Assembly: GCF_016908975.1 (NCBI RefSeq) | Contig: NZ_JAFBEX010000003.1 | Span: 62,001-126,000 of the forward strand | Length of the DNA: 64,000 bases | From: Neobacillus cucumis | GTDB taxonomy: Bacteria; Bacillota; Bacilli; Bacillales; Cytobacillaceae | Direction: 5' to 3' | In this document: positions 26,611 through 33,095 of the stretch, in pieces | Position numbering within the stretch: the stretch's first letter is position 1 | Layout: each line of letters starts with the position of its first letter | Position numbers and translations under genes: made by a program | Notes under the pieces: generated by a model | Seen by the model: only the letters and a program-made list of their open reading frames with translations | Database searches by the model: none | Told to the model about the DNA's origin: nothing

Positions 26611-26647
26611 AAATAAAAAATTGCCGAGAAAAATACCCTTTCTCGAC
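26611..26647 (-). terminator. Terminator after scoB, within repeat flank
   Basis: On the minus strand GTCGAGAAA/TTTCTCGGC forms the stem, followed by AATTTTTTATTTTG. It is the counterpart of the hairpin after lysA at 8793-8830. Confidence 0.75.
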
Positions 26648-26682
26648 AATCTGAGGCTGTACCGGGCAGCCTGTTCTTACCA

Positions 26683-27351
26683 TTAATAAGCATCTAATTT
26701 AATATTTTTATCAACGTGCAAGGTTGCTTCTGTTGAATTAACAATATCCTCAACTGTATATCCACTTGCCACTTCTACAAGTCTTAGGCCCGAATCGGTT
26801 ACATCCATTACTGCTCGTTCGGTAATAATTCGGTTTACTACCCCTTTGCCAGTCAGTGGCAGTGTGCATTCCTTTAATATCTTTGATTCCCCTTTTTTAT
26901 TGACATGCTCCATGATGACAACGATTTTCTGAGCGCCATGGACCAGATCCATAGCACCGCCCATTCCTTTTATCATTTTCCCAGGAATCATCCAGTTGGC
27001 CAAATCTCCATTTTCTGCCACTTCCATTCCACCTAGAATCGCTAAGTTAACATGTCCCCCGCGAATCATGGCAAATGATTCAGCACTATCAAAATATGCT
27101 GCCCCGCTGATGGCTGTTACGGTCTCTTTCCCTGCATTAATTAAATCAGGATCAACTTCTCCTTCACGGGGATATGGTCCGATACCGAGAAGACCATTTT
27201 CTGATTGCAAAACCACTTGCTTATTTGCTGTAATGTAGTTAGCAACGAGGGTCGGCATTCCGATTCCAAGGTTTACATAAAAGCCATTCTCTATTTCCTT
27301 CTCTGCTCTAATTGCGATTCTTTCTCTGACATTGGCTTTATCACTTGCCAT
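26683..27351 (-). CDS. scoB: 3-oxoacid CoA-transferase subunit B
   Basis: A 222-residue beta subunit of the family I CoA-transferases. The catalytic glutamate is in [11 protein letters not shown] (Glu51), preceded by [33 protein letters not shown] is the usual later motif. With ScoA it transfers CoA from succinyl-CoA to acetoacetate, allowing acetoacetate use. The ATG is 24 bases after the scoA stop; the pair is an operon. The DNA downstream is the composite repeat. Confidence 0.93.
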   Translation of the reverse strand: MASDKANVRERIAIRAEKEIENGFYVNLGIGMPTLVANYITANKQVVLQSENGLLGIGPYPREGEVDPDLINAGKETVTAISGAAYFDSAESFAMIRGGHVNLAILGGMEVAENGDLANWMIPGKMIKGMGGAMDLVHGAQKIVVIMEHVNKKGESKILKECTLPLTGKGVVNRIITERAVMDVTDSGLRLVEVASGYTVEDIVNSTEATLHVDKNIKLDAY

Positions 27352-27375
27352 AGATATTTACTCCCTTCCCTCGCT

Positions 27376-28065
27376 CTATTTTTTTACGGTTAATCTTTCT
27401 ATCCGCTTTTCCTGTTTTCCTTCAATGATTGTCTGCACATAAATACTTGGTGTATGAATAAAATTAGGATCTAATTCACCGATTTCGTAAAGCGTTTCCA
27501 CCTCTGCGATCGTTACTTTTCCAGCCGCAGCAATTATTGGATTAAAGTTTCTTGCTGTTTTGTGGTAAACGAGGTTTCCCATTTTATCGCCTTTCCATGC
27601 CCTTACGAGACTAAAATCAGCTGAGAGCGCTTCCTCTAATAGATATTTACGCCCCTTAAACACCTTCGTCTCTTTCCCTTCAGCGATTGGTGTACCTACC
27701 CCTGCTGGAGTATAAAAGGCTGGAATCCCGGCGCCGCCAGCTCGTATTTTTTCAGCCAATGTTCCTTGCGGGGTTAATTCTACTTCCAGCTCTCCTGTTA
27801 AAACCTGTCTCTCAAACTCTTTATTTTCTCCAACATAGGAGCCAATCATTTTTTTAATTTGTTTATTATTTAATAGCAGTCCCAATCCCCATTCATCGAT
27901 GCCGCAATTATTTGAAATCACGGTTAAGTCCTTTACACCTTTTTCTGCTAACGCAAGAATTAAATTTTCTGGTATACCGCATAAACCAAATCCACCAACC
28001 ATCAATGTTGCTCCATCCTGAATATCAGCAACTGCATCCTGGAAGGACGTGCAAATTTTCTTCAT
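27376..28065 (-). CDS. scoA: 3-oxoacid CoA-transferase subunit A
   Basis: A 229-residue alpha subunit of the succinyl-CoA:3-ketoacid CoA-transferase. The family motif [20 protein letters not shown] (about residues 16-35), [15 protein letters not shown] and [23 protein letters not shown] are present. The ATG at 28065 (MKKICTSF) follows AGGGGAG by about 11 bases; the frame continues 12 codons upstream without support. First gene of scoA-scoB, divergent from the HMG-CoA lyase gene, which makes acetoacetate, the substrate of this enzyme. Confidence 0.93.
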   Translation of the reverse strand: MKKICTSFQDAVADIQDGATLMVGGFGLCGIPENLILALAEKGVKDLTVISNNCGIDEWGLGLLLNNKQIKKMIGSYVGENKEFERQVLTGELEVELTPQGTLAEKIRAGGAGIPAFYTPAGVGTPIAEGKETKVFKGRKYLLEEALSADFSLVRAWKGDKMGNLVYHKTARNFNPIIAAAGKVTIAEVETLYEIGELDPNFIHTPSIYVQTIIEGKQEKRIERLTVKK

Positions 28066-28240
28066 TCTTTTCTCGCTCCCCTTGAAATAATTGTTCACCA
28101 CCAGCCACTTTCAACCTCTTGACCTTTATTAATTCTACTTTCAGTTAAAAAGCTCCTTTAATTTTGCAAACATTCAGTTAACTGTTGATTTTCAGAAAAT
28201 TCATCCACTAAAATGAAAGTATGAACCATCGGGGGGGAAA

Positions 28241-29146
28241 ATGATGTTTAATTTACCTAAAAAAGTGACGATTATCGAAGTAGGTCCGCGTGATGGACTG
28301 CAAAATGAAAAATTATGGGTACCAACTGAAATCAAAAAGAAATTTATTGCCGGTTTAAAGGATGCAGGTGTCCAGGAAATGGAGCTGACTTCGTTCGTTT
28401 CTGCAAAATGGGTACCTCAAATGGGAGATGCTGCAGAAATTACTATCGATTGTCTTGATGAAAAAACGAGAAACATCGTCCTTGCCCCTAATCGACGTGG
28501 AATTGAACGAGTATATTCGACCGATTGTCAAGCAGTCGCCGTGTTTGTTGGGGTCAGCAATAGTTTTAATTTGAAGAACATCAATAAAACCACCCGTGAC
28601 AGTATGGCGGAATTAATCCCCCTTATACATGAATTAAAACAAAAGAATTTTTTTGTCCGTGCTTGTATTTCTACAGCCTTCTACTGTCCTTATGAAGGAA
28701 AAATCAAAGAAAAAGATACCTTAGAACTTTGCCGTGAATTCTTTTATGCAGGAGCCGATGAATTAAGTGTTGCCGATACGATTGGAATGGCCGCACCGCA
28801 TGAATCCTATTCGCTATTTTCCCAATTAAAGGCAGAGTTTCCTAACATCCTTTTAACTGCCCATTTTCATGATACACGCAAGCTTGCCTTAGCTAATATT
28901 CTTGCTGCTCTACAGGCAGGAATTGATCGGTTTGATACTTCTGCCGGTGGATTAGGCGGCTGTCCGTTTGCACCGGGTGCTGCTGGTAATGCTGCTACAG
29001 AAGACGTGGTTTACATGCTCGAACGTATGGGGATTACAACAGGAATTGACCTTAGTAAATTAATCGCAGCGATTGAAATTGTCATTCCTTATCTATCAAG
29101 AAAAATTGAAACCGGCTATTATCGCCTTCATACGCAGACGGTTTAG
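28241..29146 (+). CDS. mvaB: Hydroxymethylglutaryl-CoA lyase
   Basis: A 301-residue DRE-TIM metallolyase cleaving HMG-CoA to acetyl-CoA and acetoacetate, the last step of leucine breakdown. The metal site EVGPRDGLQNE (residues 11-21), the His pair in LTAHFHDTR, and the C-terminal flexible G-loop GLGGCPFAPGAAGN with catalytic Cys are all present. The ATG follows a GGGGGGG tract. It corresponds to B. subtilis YngG by family, but lies outside the yng operon; here it is divergent from scoAB, a logical pairing. Confidence 0.94.
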   Translation: MMFNLPKKVTIIEVGPRDGLQNEKLWVPTEIKKKFIAGLKDAGVQEMELTSFVSAKWVPQMGDAAEITIDCLDEKTRNIVLAPNRRGIERVYSTDCQAVAVFVGVSNSFNLKNINKTTRDSMAELIPLIHELKQKNFFVRACISTAFYCPYEGKIKEKDTLELCREFFYAGADELSVADTIGMAAPHESYSLFSQLKAEFPNILLTAHFHDTRKLALANILAALQAGIDRFDTSAGGLGGCPFAPGAAGNAATEDVVYMLERMGITTGIDLSKLIAAIEIVIPYLSRKIETGYYRLHTQTV

Positions 29147-29223
29147 ATTCCTTTCTTGTGAATAATCAGCCTTGTCTTCAACCATCTTAATATTGAGAAC
29201 ATCAAGAAGAAGGGAGATTATTT

Positions 29224-29364
29224 ATGAGCCAGAAACGTGAAAAGGGAAACAGCCAAAGCGGGAAAAACTATGCGGACACTGCAGGCGGCGGCAAACGGAT
29301 GATTGCTGCTGAAGAAGTCGAAAAAGCCATCCACCCAACAAAAAGACAAAACTCAGAGCAATAA
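29224..29364 (+). CDS. Unrecognised 46-residue hydrophilic protein
   Basis: The ATG at 29224 follows AAGGGAG by 8-9 bases and encodes 46 residues that are almost entirely polar: Lys/Arg/Gln/Ser-rich with GGGKRMIAAEEVEKAIH in the middle. Composition and size recall small basic proteins accumulated in spores, but I do not recognise a family. It is 77 bases downstream of the HMG-CoA lyase stop and ends next to the GGCGC repeats. The strong ribosome site and clean frame support translation. Confidence 0.55.
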   Translation: MSQKREKGNSQSGKNYADTAGGGKRMIAAEEVEKAIHPTKRQNSEQ

Positions 29365-29573
29365 GAAAAGCGGAAGCGCCTTGGTCAGCCCCGACAAGCA
29401 TAAGACGCTCCCAAAAGGAAGGCGCTTTTTGCCTTCATTTTGGGAGTGGCTGTAGACCATCGAGGGGCTAGGCGCTGGAGCTAGACATAGAGAAAAGCGG
29501 AAGCGCCTTGAACAGGGGCTTACCCGAGCCCCTAGGCGCTGGAGCTGGACATAAAGAAAAGCGCAAGCGCCTT
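29365..29573. repeat. Tandem cluster of GGCGCTGGAGC-type inverted repeats
   Basis: Two complete units and one half. Unit 1 (29365-29486) runs from GAAAAGCGGAAGCGCCTTGG to GGCGCTGGAGCTAGACA, with a nested hairpin of GACGCTCCCAAAA type. Unit 2 (29491-29550) runs from AGAAAAGCGGAAGCGCC to GGCGCTGGAGCTGGAC. Unit 3 begins AGAAAAGCGCAAGCGCCTTG (29554) and then changes into the terminator at 29581. Each unit can fold since GGAAGCGCC pairs with GGCGCTGG. The same unit occurs at 40951-41022. Confidence 0.75.
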
Positions 29574-29580
29574 GTTACCA

Positions 29581-29612
29581 AAGCCGCTCATTGGTGTTAG
29601 CGGCTTTTTTTA
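29581..29612 (+). terminator. Intrinsic terminator upstream of yqkD
   Basis: Stem AAGCCGCT/AGCGGCTT with an 8-10 base loop, followed by TTTTTT. It ends plus-strand transcription coming from the HMG-CoA lyase or the 46-residue gene. Confidence 0.8.
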
Positions 29613-29698
29613 TGTTAAAATTTATTTTACCAGGTTATGGGCACTCAGATTTGCTATACATATTTATTTATTACCTAGATCATATGGGAGGTGCCAAT

Positions 29699-30619
29699 AT
29701 GAAGAAGGCATTTCGGGCTTTGTTTATTTTATTATTTTTCTGGCTATTTCTCGGTTTATTTTTTACAAACCGTTTGATGTATATGAAAAAGAAGGACGAA
29801 GAATTAATTTTAAAGCGGGAAAAAGAAGCGGGCAGGTATAATCCTGAGGAATTTGAGTCTCTCCCCAAGCGGGATGTGAATATTCCCTCACCTTTTGGTT
29901 ATTCCATTAAAGCACTCCTTGTGGAACCACACCAAACCAATAGGTATGTGATTATTTCTCATGGTGTGACGGAAACGAAAATTAACTCGATTAAATATGC
30001 AAACCTTTTCTTAGCCCGTGGATTTAATACACTTATTTACGATCACCGCCGGCACGGAGAGTCTGGTGGAAAAACAACTAGTTTTGGTCACTATGAAAAA
30101 TTTGATTTAAAAACCGTTGTCGATTGGTTAAAAACGGAGAAAGGTCCAGATTTAGAACTTGGGATTCACGGTGAATCAATGGGTGCGGCAACCATGCTTT
30201 TATATGCCGGACTTCTAGAAGACGGAGCTGATTTTTACATTGCAGATTGTCCATTTTCCGATTTCAAGGAGCAGCTCGCCTATTTAATCAAAAAAGACTT
30301 TAAGCTCATCCCTGGTTTGCTACTGCCTATTGGTGATACCTTTTTACGCCTGCGTGATAAATATTCGATCCGACATGTTTCTCCGATTTCGGTGATTGAA
30401 AATATTAAAAATCCTATATTGTTTATCCATAGTAAAAAAGATGATTATATCTTACCTTCCATGTCAAAGGATTTATTTGAGCAAAAAAAAGGTCCAAAAA
30501 TGCTTTATATCGCCGAGAACGGACGTCATGCCCAGTCTTTTAATGAAAACCGCGCCGATTATGAACGAGCCATTGATGAATTTTTGCAAAAATATGTGGA
30601 CCACGCCCTACCAAGTTAA
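29699..30619 (+). CDS. yqkD: Alpha/beta hydrolase, membrane-anchored (YqkD-like)
   Basis: A 306-residue protein with an N-terminal membrane anchor (LFILLFFWLFLGLFFTN, residues 8-24) and an alpha/beta-hydrolase domain outside. The nucleophile is Ser160 in GIHGESMGAAT; the acid is in HSKKDDYILP and the His in NGRHAQSF; YDHRRHGESGG is typical of the family. The ATG at 29699 lies 7 bases after GGGAGGTG; an upstream in-frame start at 29591 would precede a ribosome site and is unlikely. Substrate unknown. In B. subtilis yqkD follows yqkE directly. Confidence 0.9.
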   Translation: MKKAFRALFILLFFWLFLGLFFTNRLMYMKKKDEELILKREKEAGRYNPEEFESLPKRDVNIPSPFGYSIKALLVEPHQTNRYVIISHGVTETKINSIKYANLFLARGFNTLIYDHRRHGESGGKTTSFGHYEKFDLKTVVDWLKTEKGPDLELGIHGESMGAATMLLYAGLLEDGADFYIADCPFSDFKEQLAYLIKKDFKLIPGLLLPIGDTFLRLRDKYSIRHVSPISVIENIKNPILFIHSKKDDYILPSMSKDLFEQKKGPKMLYIAENGRHAQSFNENRADYERAIDEFLQKYVDHALPS

Positions 30620-30701
30620 AATAATTGGATTATTGGTTGCATTTCTTTTTGATTCCATTTATTCTCAAATTAAAGTTGGATTTTTTTAAGGGGTGTTTAA
30701 T

Positions 30702-30908
30702 ATGTCAAAGGTTCAAATCAAAGTCAATGATAATGGTTCATTAAGAATTACTGGTGATGTGGAATTACTTGATGGGGAAGGCAATGTGTATACAACTAAG
30801 CCATCCTTCTCCCTCTGTCGCTGCGGTCTGTCTAATAATAAACCGTTTTGCGATGGCTCTCATAAAGGTAAATTTGACTCACAGGTGAGAGCTCCTAAAG
30901 AAGAGTAA
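30702..30908 (+). CDS. CDGSH-type iron-sulfur protein
   Basis: A 68-residue protein with one CDGSH cluster motif, C-R-C-GLSNNKPF-C-DGS-H (about residues 42-57), giving the 3Cys-1His ligands of a [2Fe-2S] cluster. The N-terminal beta part (QIKVNDNGSLRITGDVELL) is typical of bacterial small CDGSH proteins. No membrane anchor. The role is presumably electron transfer or iron-sulfur exchange. The ATG at 30702 is 6 bases after AAGGGGTG; the GTG at 30693 lies inside that site. Confidence 0.9.
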   Translation: MSKVQIKVNDNGSLRITGDVELLDGEGNVYTTKPSFSLCRCGLSNNKPFCDGSHKGKFDSQVRAPKEE

Positions 30909-30914
30909 TAAACG

Positions 30915-30945
30915 GGCGGCTTATCTCTTAAGCCGCTCTTTATTT
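30915..30945. terminator. Terminator between CDGSH gene and yolD-like gene
   Basis: Stem GGGCGGCTTA/TAAGCCGCTC with a 5-base loop followed by TTTATTTTT on the plus strand; it separates convergent genes. Confidence 0.78.
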
Positions 30946-31287
30946 TTATCTATCGTTTAACCGAATGTCGATAATTTCTGCAATCGGTATTCTGTGTACT
31001 TCTTCAAAGTGGTCGATAACATGAAGCTTTTGCGTTAATTCATCCCAATAATGGATTTTTCCAATGACCATTTCATATTTATGATGTTGATAATAAGTGA
31101 TCGTAACAAACTGGTTAAACTCTATGGCTTCAGATATCGTCTCGTTCATAAGCTCGAGCTGCTGCTCATCCATTTCTTTTTTCTGTTCGTATTGATCTTC
31201 TTTTACCCAATCCCTAAGTATCTTTACGTGTTCAGGAAGCATCATGGACGTCCACTTGATCTTTCCGCGATCACGAATCATACGCAT
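30946..31287 (-). CDS. yqjX: YolD-like protein
   Basis: A 113-residue YolD-family protein: RDRGKIKWTSMMLPEHVKILRDW at the N-terminus and the C-terminal beta region KIHYWDELTQKLHVIDHFEEVHRIPIAEIIDIRL. YolD-like genes usually travel with UvrX/YqjW-type Y-family polymerases, as here: it lies 12 bases after the polymerase stop and is co-transcribed. The biochemical role is unknown; an accessory role in SOS mutagenesis is inferred from pairing. B. subtilis YqjX is the positional counterpart. Confidence 0.88.
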   Translation of the reverse strand: MRMIRDRGKIKWTSMMLPEHVKILRDWVKEDQYEQKKEMDEQQLELMNETISEAIEFNQFVTITYYQHHKYEMVIGKIHYWDELTQKLHVIDHFEEVHRIPIAEIIDIRLNDR

Positions 31288-31299
31288 TTCCTTCTTTCA

Positions 31300-32559
31300 T
31301 TACATTTTATGTCCCCCAACTAGTGTGGCTCGGTGTTTAGCGGTTCCGCCAGCCGTATAAGAAACAGCCCGGAGCAGGGAAGAGGATCCAAAACGCCTGC
31401 GAATCGAATCCACCACATAGCCCAGTTCCCGCCTTTTGGACGCACCCATGTCAAACAAATCAAGCTGCAGTTCCCGGTCGTCGATGATATTGCTAATGGC
31501 AACTGAAATTTGTCTTACTGTTTTTCCACTATAATGTTCCTGAAACAATTCAAGGCAGACACGGTAAAGCTCCATGGTTACATTCGTCGGCTGTCTGATG
31601 GTTCGGGAACGATGGAAACCGCCGCCAAATTCATCTTGACTATAGCCCACTCCGAGACTAATGGTTCTCCCCGCCTTTCGATGCGTTCGTGTTCTTCTTG
31701 CTACCTCTTCACATATTTCTAACATAACAGCCTTAATCTCTTTCTCCTCTTTATAATCTCTTAATAAAATTTGACTCTTCCCAAAACTGATTTGTCCCTG
31801 AATAATAGGGGCTCCTAATTCAGATAGGTCCACTCCCCAGGCATGATAATATAGCTGGTTTCCCATAATCCCAAACTTATTTTCCAGCTTTTCTAAATCA
31901 TAGCGGGCCAGCTGCCCGACCGTGAAAATGCCCATACTATTTAATGTTTTTTCGACACGCCTGCCAATTCCCCACATTTCTCGAAGCGGTGAGACGTTCC
32001 AAAGTTTGGTCTGAACATCTTCATATGTCCATTCACCTACCCCTTTTTTCTTGGCATCAAGATCAAGGCAAAGCTTTGCCATTAACATATTAGGACCAAT
32101 TCCAATCGCACATGGCAGCTGAAATTCCCGCTCAATATCGTTTTTTATTTTTTCCGCAATCGTAAAAGCATCCCCCCATAAATGAGAAGCACCATCCACT
32201 TTAATAAAGCTTTCGTCGACACTATAGACATGGATGGCCTCCTTTGGAACATAGCGGTTAAATACCCGGGTAATTTCAGTTGAAATCCGTAAATAAGTAG
32301 CCATTTTCGGCTCGACAATTTTAATCTTGGGGTCATCCGGAATTTCAAACATGCGTGAACCCGTTTTAATGCCGAATTCCTTTTTTAGGCGCGGTGAAGC
32401 CGCAAGGACGATACTGCCCTGCCTCTTTTTCTCGCCCACAACAGCTAAATAACAACTTAAAGGGTCAAGACCTTCCATAACAGCGGAACAGCTTGCATAA
32501 AAACTCTTCATGTCTACACATAAAATTTTATTTTTCGGCATTGCGCTGTAATCAATCAT
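31300..32559 (-). CDS. yqjW: Y-family DNA polymerase, UvrX/YqjW type
   Basis: A 419-residue translesion polymerase. Catalytic carboxylates are in CVDMKSFYASC (residues about 14-24) and YSVDESFIKVDG (about 111-122); the thumb helix-hairpin-helix MWGIGRRVEKTLNSMGIFTVGQLA and a little-finger domain follow. The ATG at 32559 is 7 bases after GGTGGGGG; the frame extends 17 codons further without support. Two LexA-like boxes lie upstream (32584-32632), so SOS control is likely. Pairs with the YolD-like gene behind it. Confidence 0.92.
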   Translation of the reverse strand: MIDYSAMPKNKILCVDMKSFYASCSAVMEGLDPLSCYLAVVGEKKRQGSIVLAASPRLKKEFGIKTGSRMFEIPDDPKIKIVEPKMATYLRISTEITRVFNRYVPKEAIHVYSVDESFIKVDGASHLWGDAFTIAEKIKNDIEREFQLPCAIGIGPNMLMAKLCLDLDAKKKGVGEWTYEDVQTKLWNVSPLREMWGIGRRVEKTLNSMGIFTVGQLARYDLEKLENKFGIMGNQLYYHAWGVDLSELGAPIIQGQISFGKSQILLRDYKEEKEIKAVMLEICEEVARRTRTHRKAGRTISLGVGYSQDEFGGGFHRSRTIRQPTNVTMELYRVCLELFQEHYSGKTVRQISVAISNIIDDRELQLDLFDMGASKRRELGYVVDSIRRRFGSSSLLRAVSYTAGGTAKHRATLVGGHKM

Positions 32560-32583
32560 GACTTTCCCCCACCGTTTAAATAT

Positions 32584-32597
32584 AGAACATCTGTTCT
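32584..32597. promoter_or_regulatory. LexA (SOS) box 1 upstream of yqjW
   Basis: AGAACATCTGTTCT, a perfect palindromic GAAC-N4-GTTC core as in the Gram-positive LexA consensus CGAACRNRYGTTYG. It lies 25 bases before the yqjW start. Confidence 0.7.
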
Positions 32598-32618
32598 TTA
32601 GTCTATTCATATTTTAAG

Positions 32619-32632
32619 CGAATATGCGTTCG
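32619..32632. promoter_or_regulatory. LexA (SOS) box 2 between yqjW and yqzH
   Basis: CGAATATGCGTTCG matches the Gram-positive LexA consensus CGAACRNRYGTTYG at 13 of 14 positions. It is 21 bases from box 1 in the shared yqjW-yqzH upstream region and could serve either gene. Confidence 0.7.
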
Positions 32633-32701
32633 TATTCAATGGGAATTTTTTGAGCGGTTTCCAGCGGACAAAACGATTATAATGAGAATGAGGTGTCATG
32701 C

Positions 32702-32893
32702 ATGGAGAAAAAACTAGTGGTCAAAATGATCAATAATTGTTTTAAGCAATATTATGAAACAGATGCTATCCCGATTAGCGAACAAGAATTAGTACACTTA
32801 ATAAATCGGATTCTTAAATGGAAAGAGGACGAGCCGGCGGCGGATTTGTATGAGATTGTCAATGATGTGATTTATGAATATTTGACCAATTAA
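32702..32893 (+). CDS. yqzH: YqzH-like small protein
   Basis: A 63-residue soluble, helical protein (MEKKLVVKMINNCFKQYYE... to IVNDVIYEYLTN) resembling B. subtilis YqzH, which also lies next to yqjW. Function unknown. The ATG at 32702 follows GAGGTG. It is divergent from yqjW, and LexA boxes lie in the shared upstream DNA, so DNA-damage control is possible. A terminator follows the stop directly. Confidence 0.75.
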   Translation: MEKKLVVKMINNCFKQYYETDAIPISEQELVHLINRILKWKEDEPAADLYEIVNDVIYEYLTN

Positions 32894-32898
32894 AAAAA

Positions 32899-32922
32899 CC
32901 TCTTTAAAAAGAGGCTTCTTAA
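32899..32922 (+). terminator. Terminator after yqzH
   Basis: Stem CCTCTTT/AAAGAGG with a 2-base centre followed by CTTCTT; weak T tract. It adjoins the palindromic repeat 32938-33071. Confidence 0.6.
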
Positions 32923-32937
32923 TTGATTTTGGAACGA

Positions 32938-33071
32938 TGTTGATTGGAGCGGAAGGGGCTCGACTCCTGCGGGAGTAAGGGGCAGGGGAGACCCCACAGG
33001 CGCCATTAGCGCCGAAGGAGGCTCCCCGGCACGCCCGCGGGTTTGCTGAGCGCCTGGAGCGGAAATCAACA
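32938..33071 (-). repeat. Palindromic GC-rich repeat, reverse copy near SNF2 gene
   Basis: Starts TGTTGATTGGAGC and ends AATCAACA; the reverse complement aligns along its length with the unit at 8201-8331 (words GCGGGCGTGCCGG, GAGCCTCCTT, GGGGTCTCCCCTGCCCC, CTCCCGCAGGAGTCG). It lies between the convergent yqzH and SNF2 genes. The outer flank GATTTTGGAACGA is shared with the copy at 45676. Confidence 0.8.
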
Positions 33072-33095
33072 TCCCGATTTAACAGAGGCTTTATA

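Larger units (their letters stand above)
26133..26650. repeat. Composite repeat region, copy 2
   Basis: Gene-free region between yqkE and scoB with the same structure as 8097-8842: a left hairpin (AGGCTGT/ACAGCCT at 26134), a left flank sharing long words with copy 1 (TTGTTATA, AACAAGTCTGTTGATTGG), half of the GC-rich unit, a central segment, the opposite half, and a right flank nearly identical to copy 1 (CAATAAAT...GACAAAA...GCCGAGAAAAATACCC). The central segment differs: here it is the 182-bp element 26308-26489. Reading frames crossing this region are not real genes. Confidence 0.7.

Noticed and set aside
29365-29573. CRISPR-like array
   Set aside because: There are only two and a half units of unequal length, each an inverted repeat with no regular spacers, and no cas genes are present.
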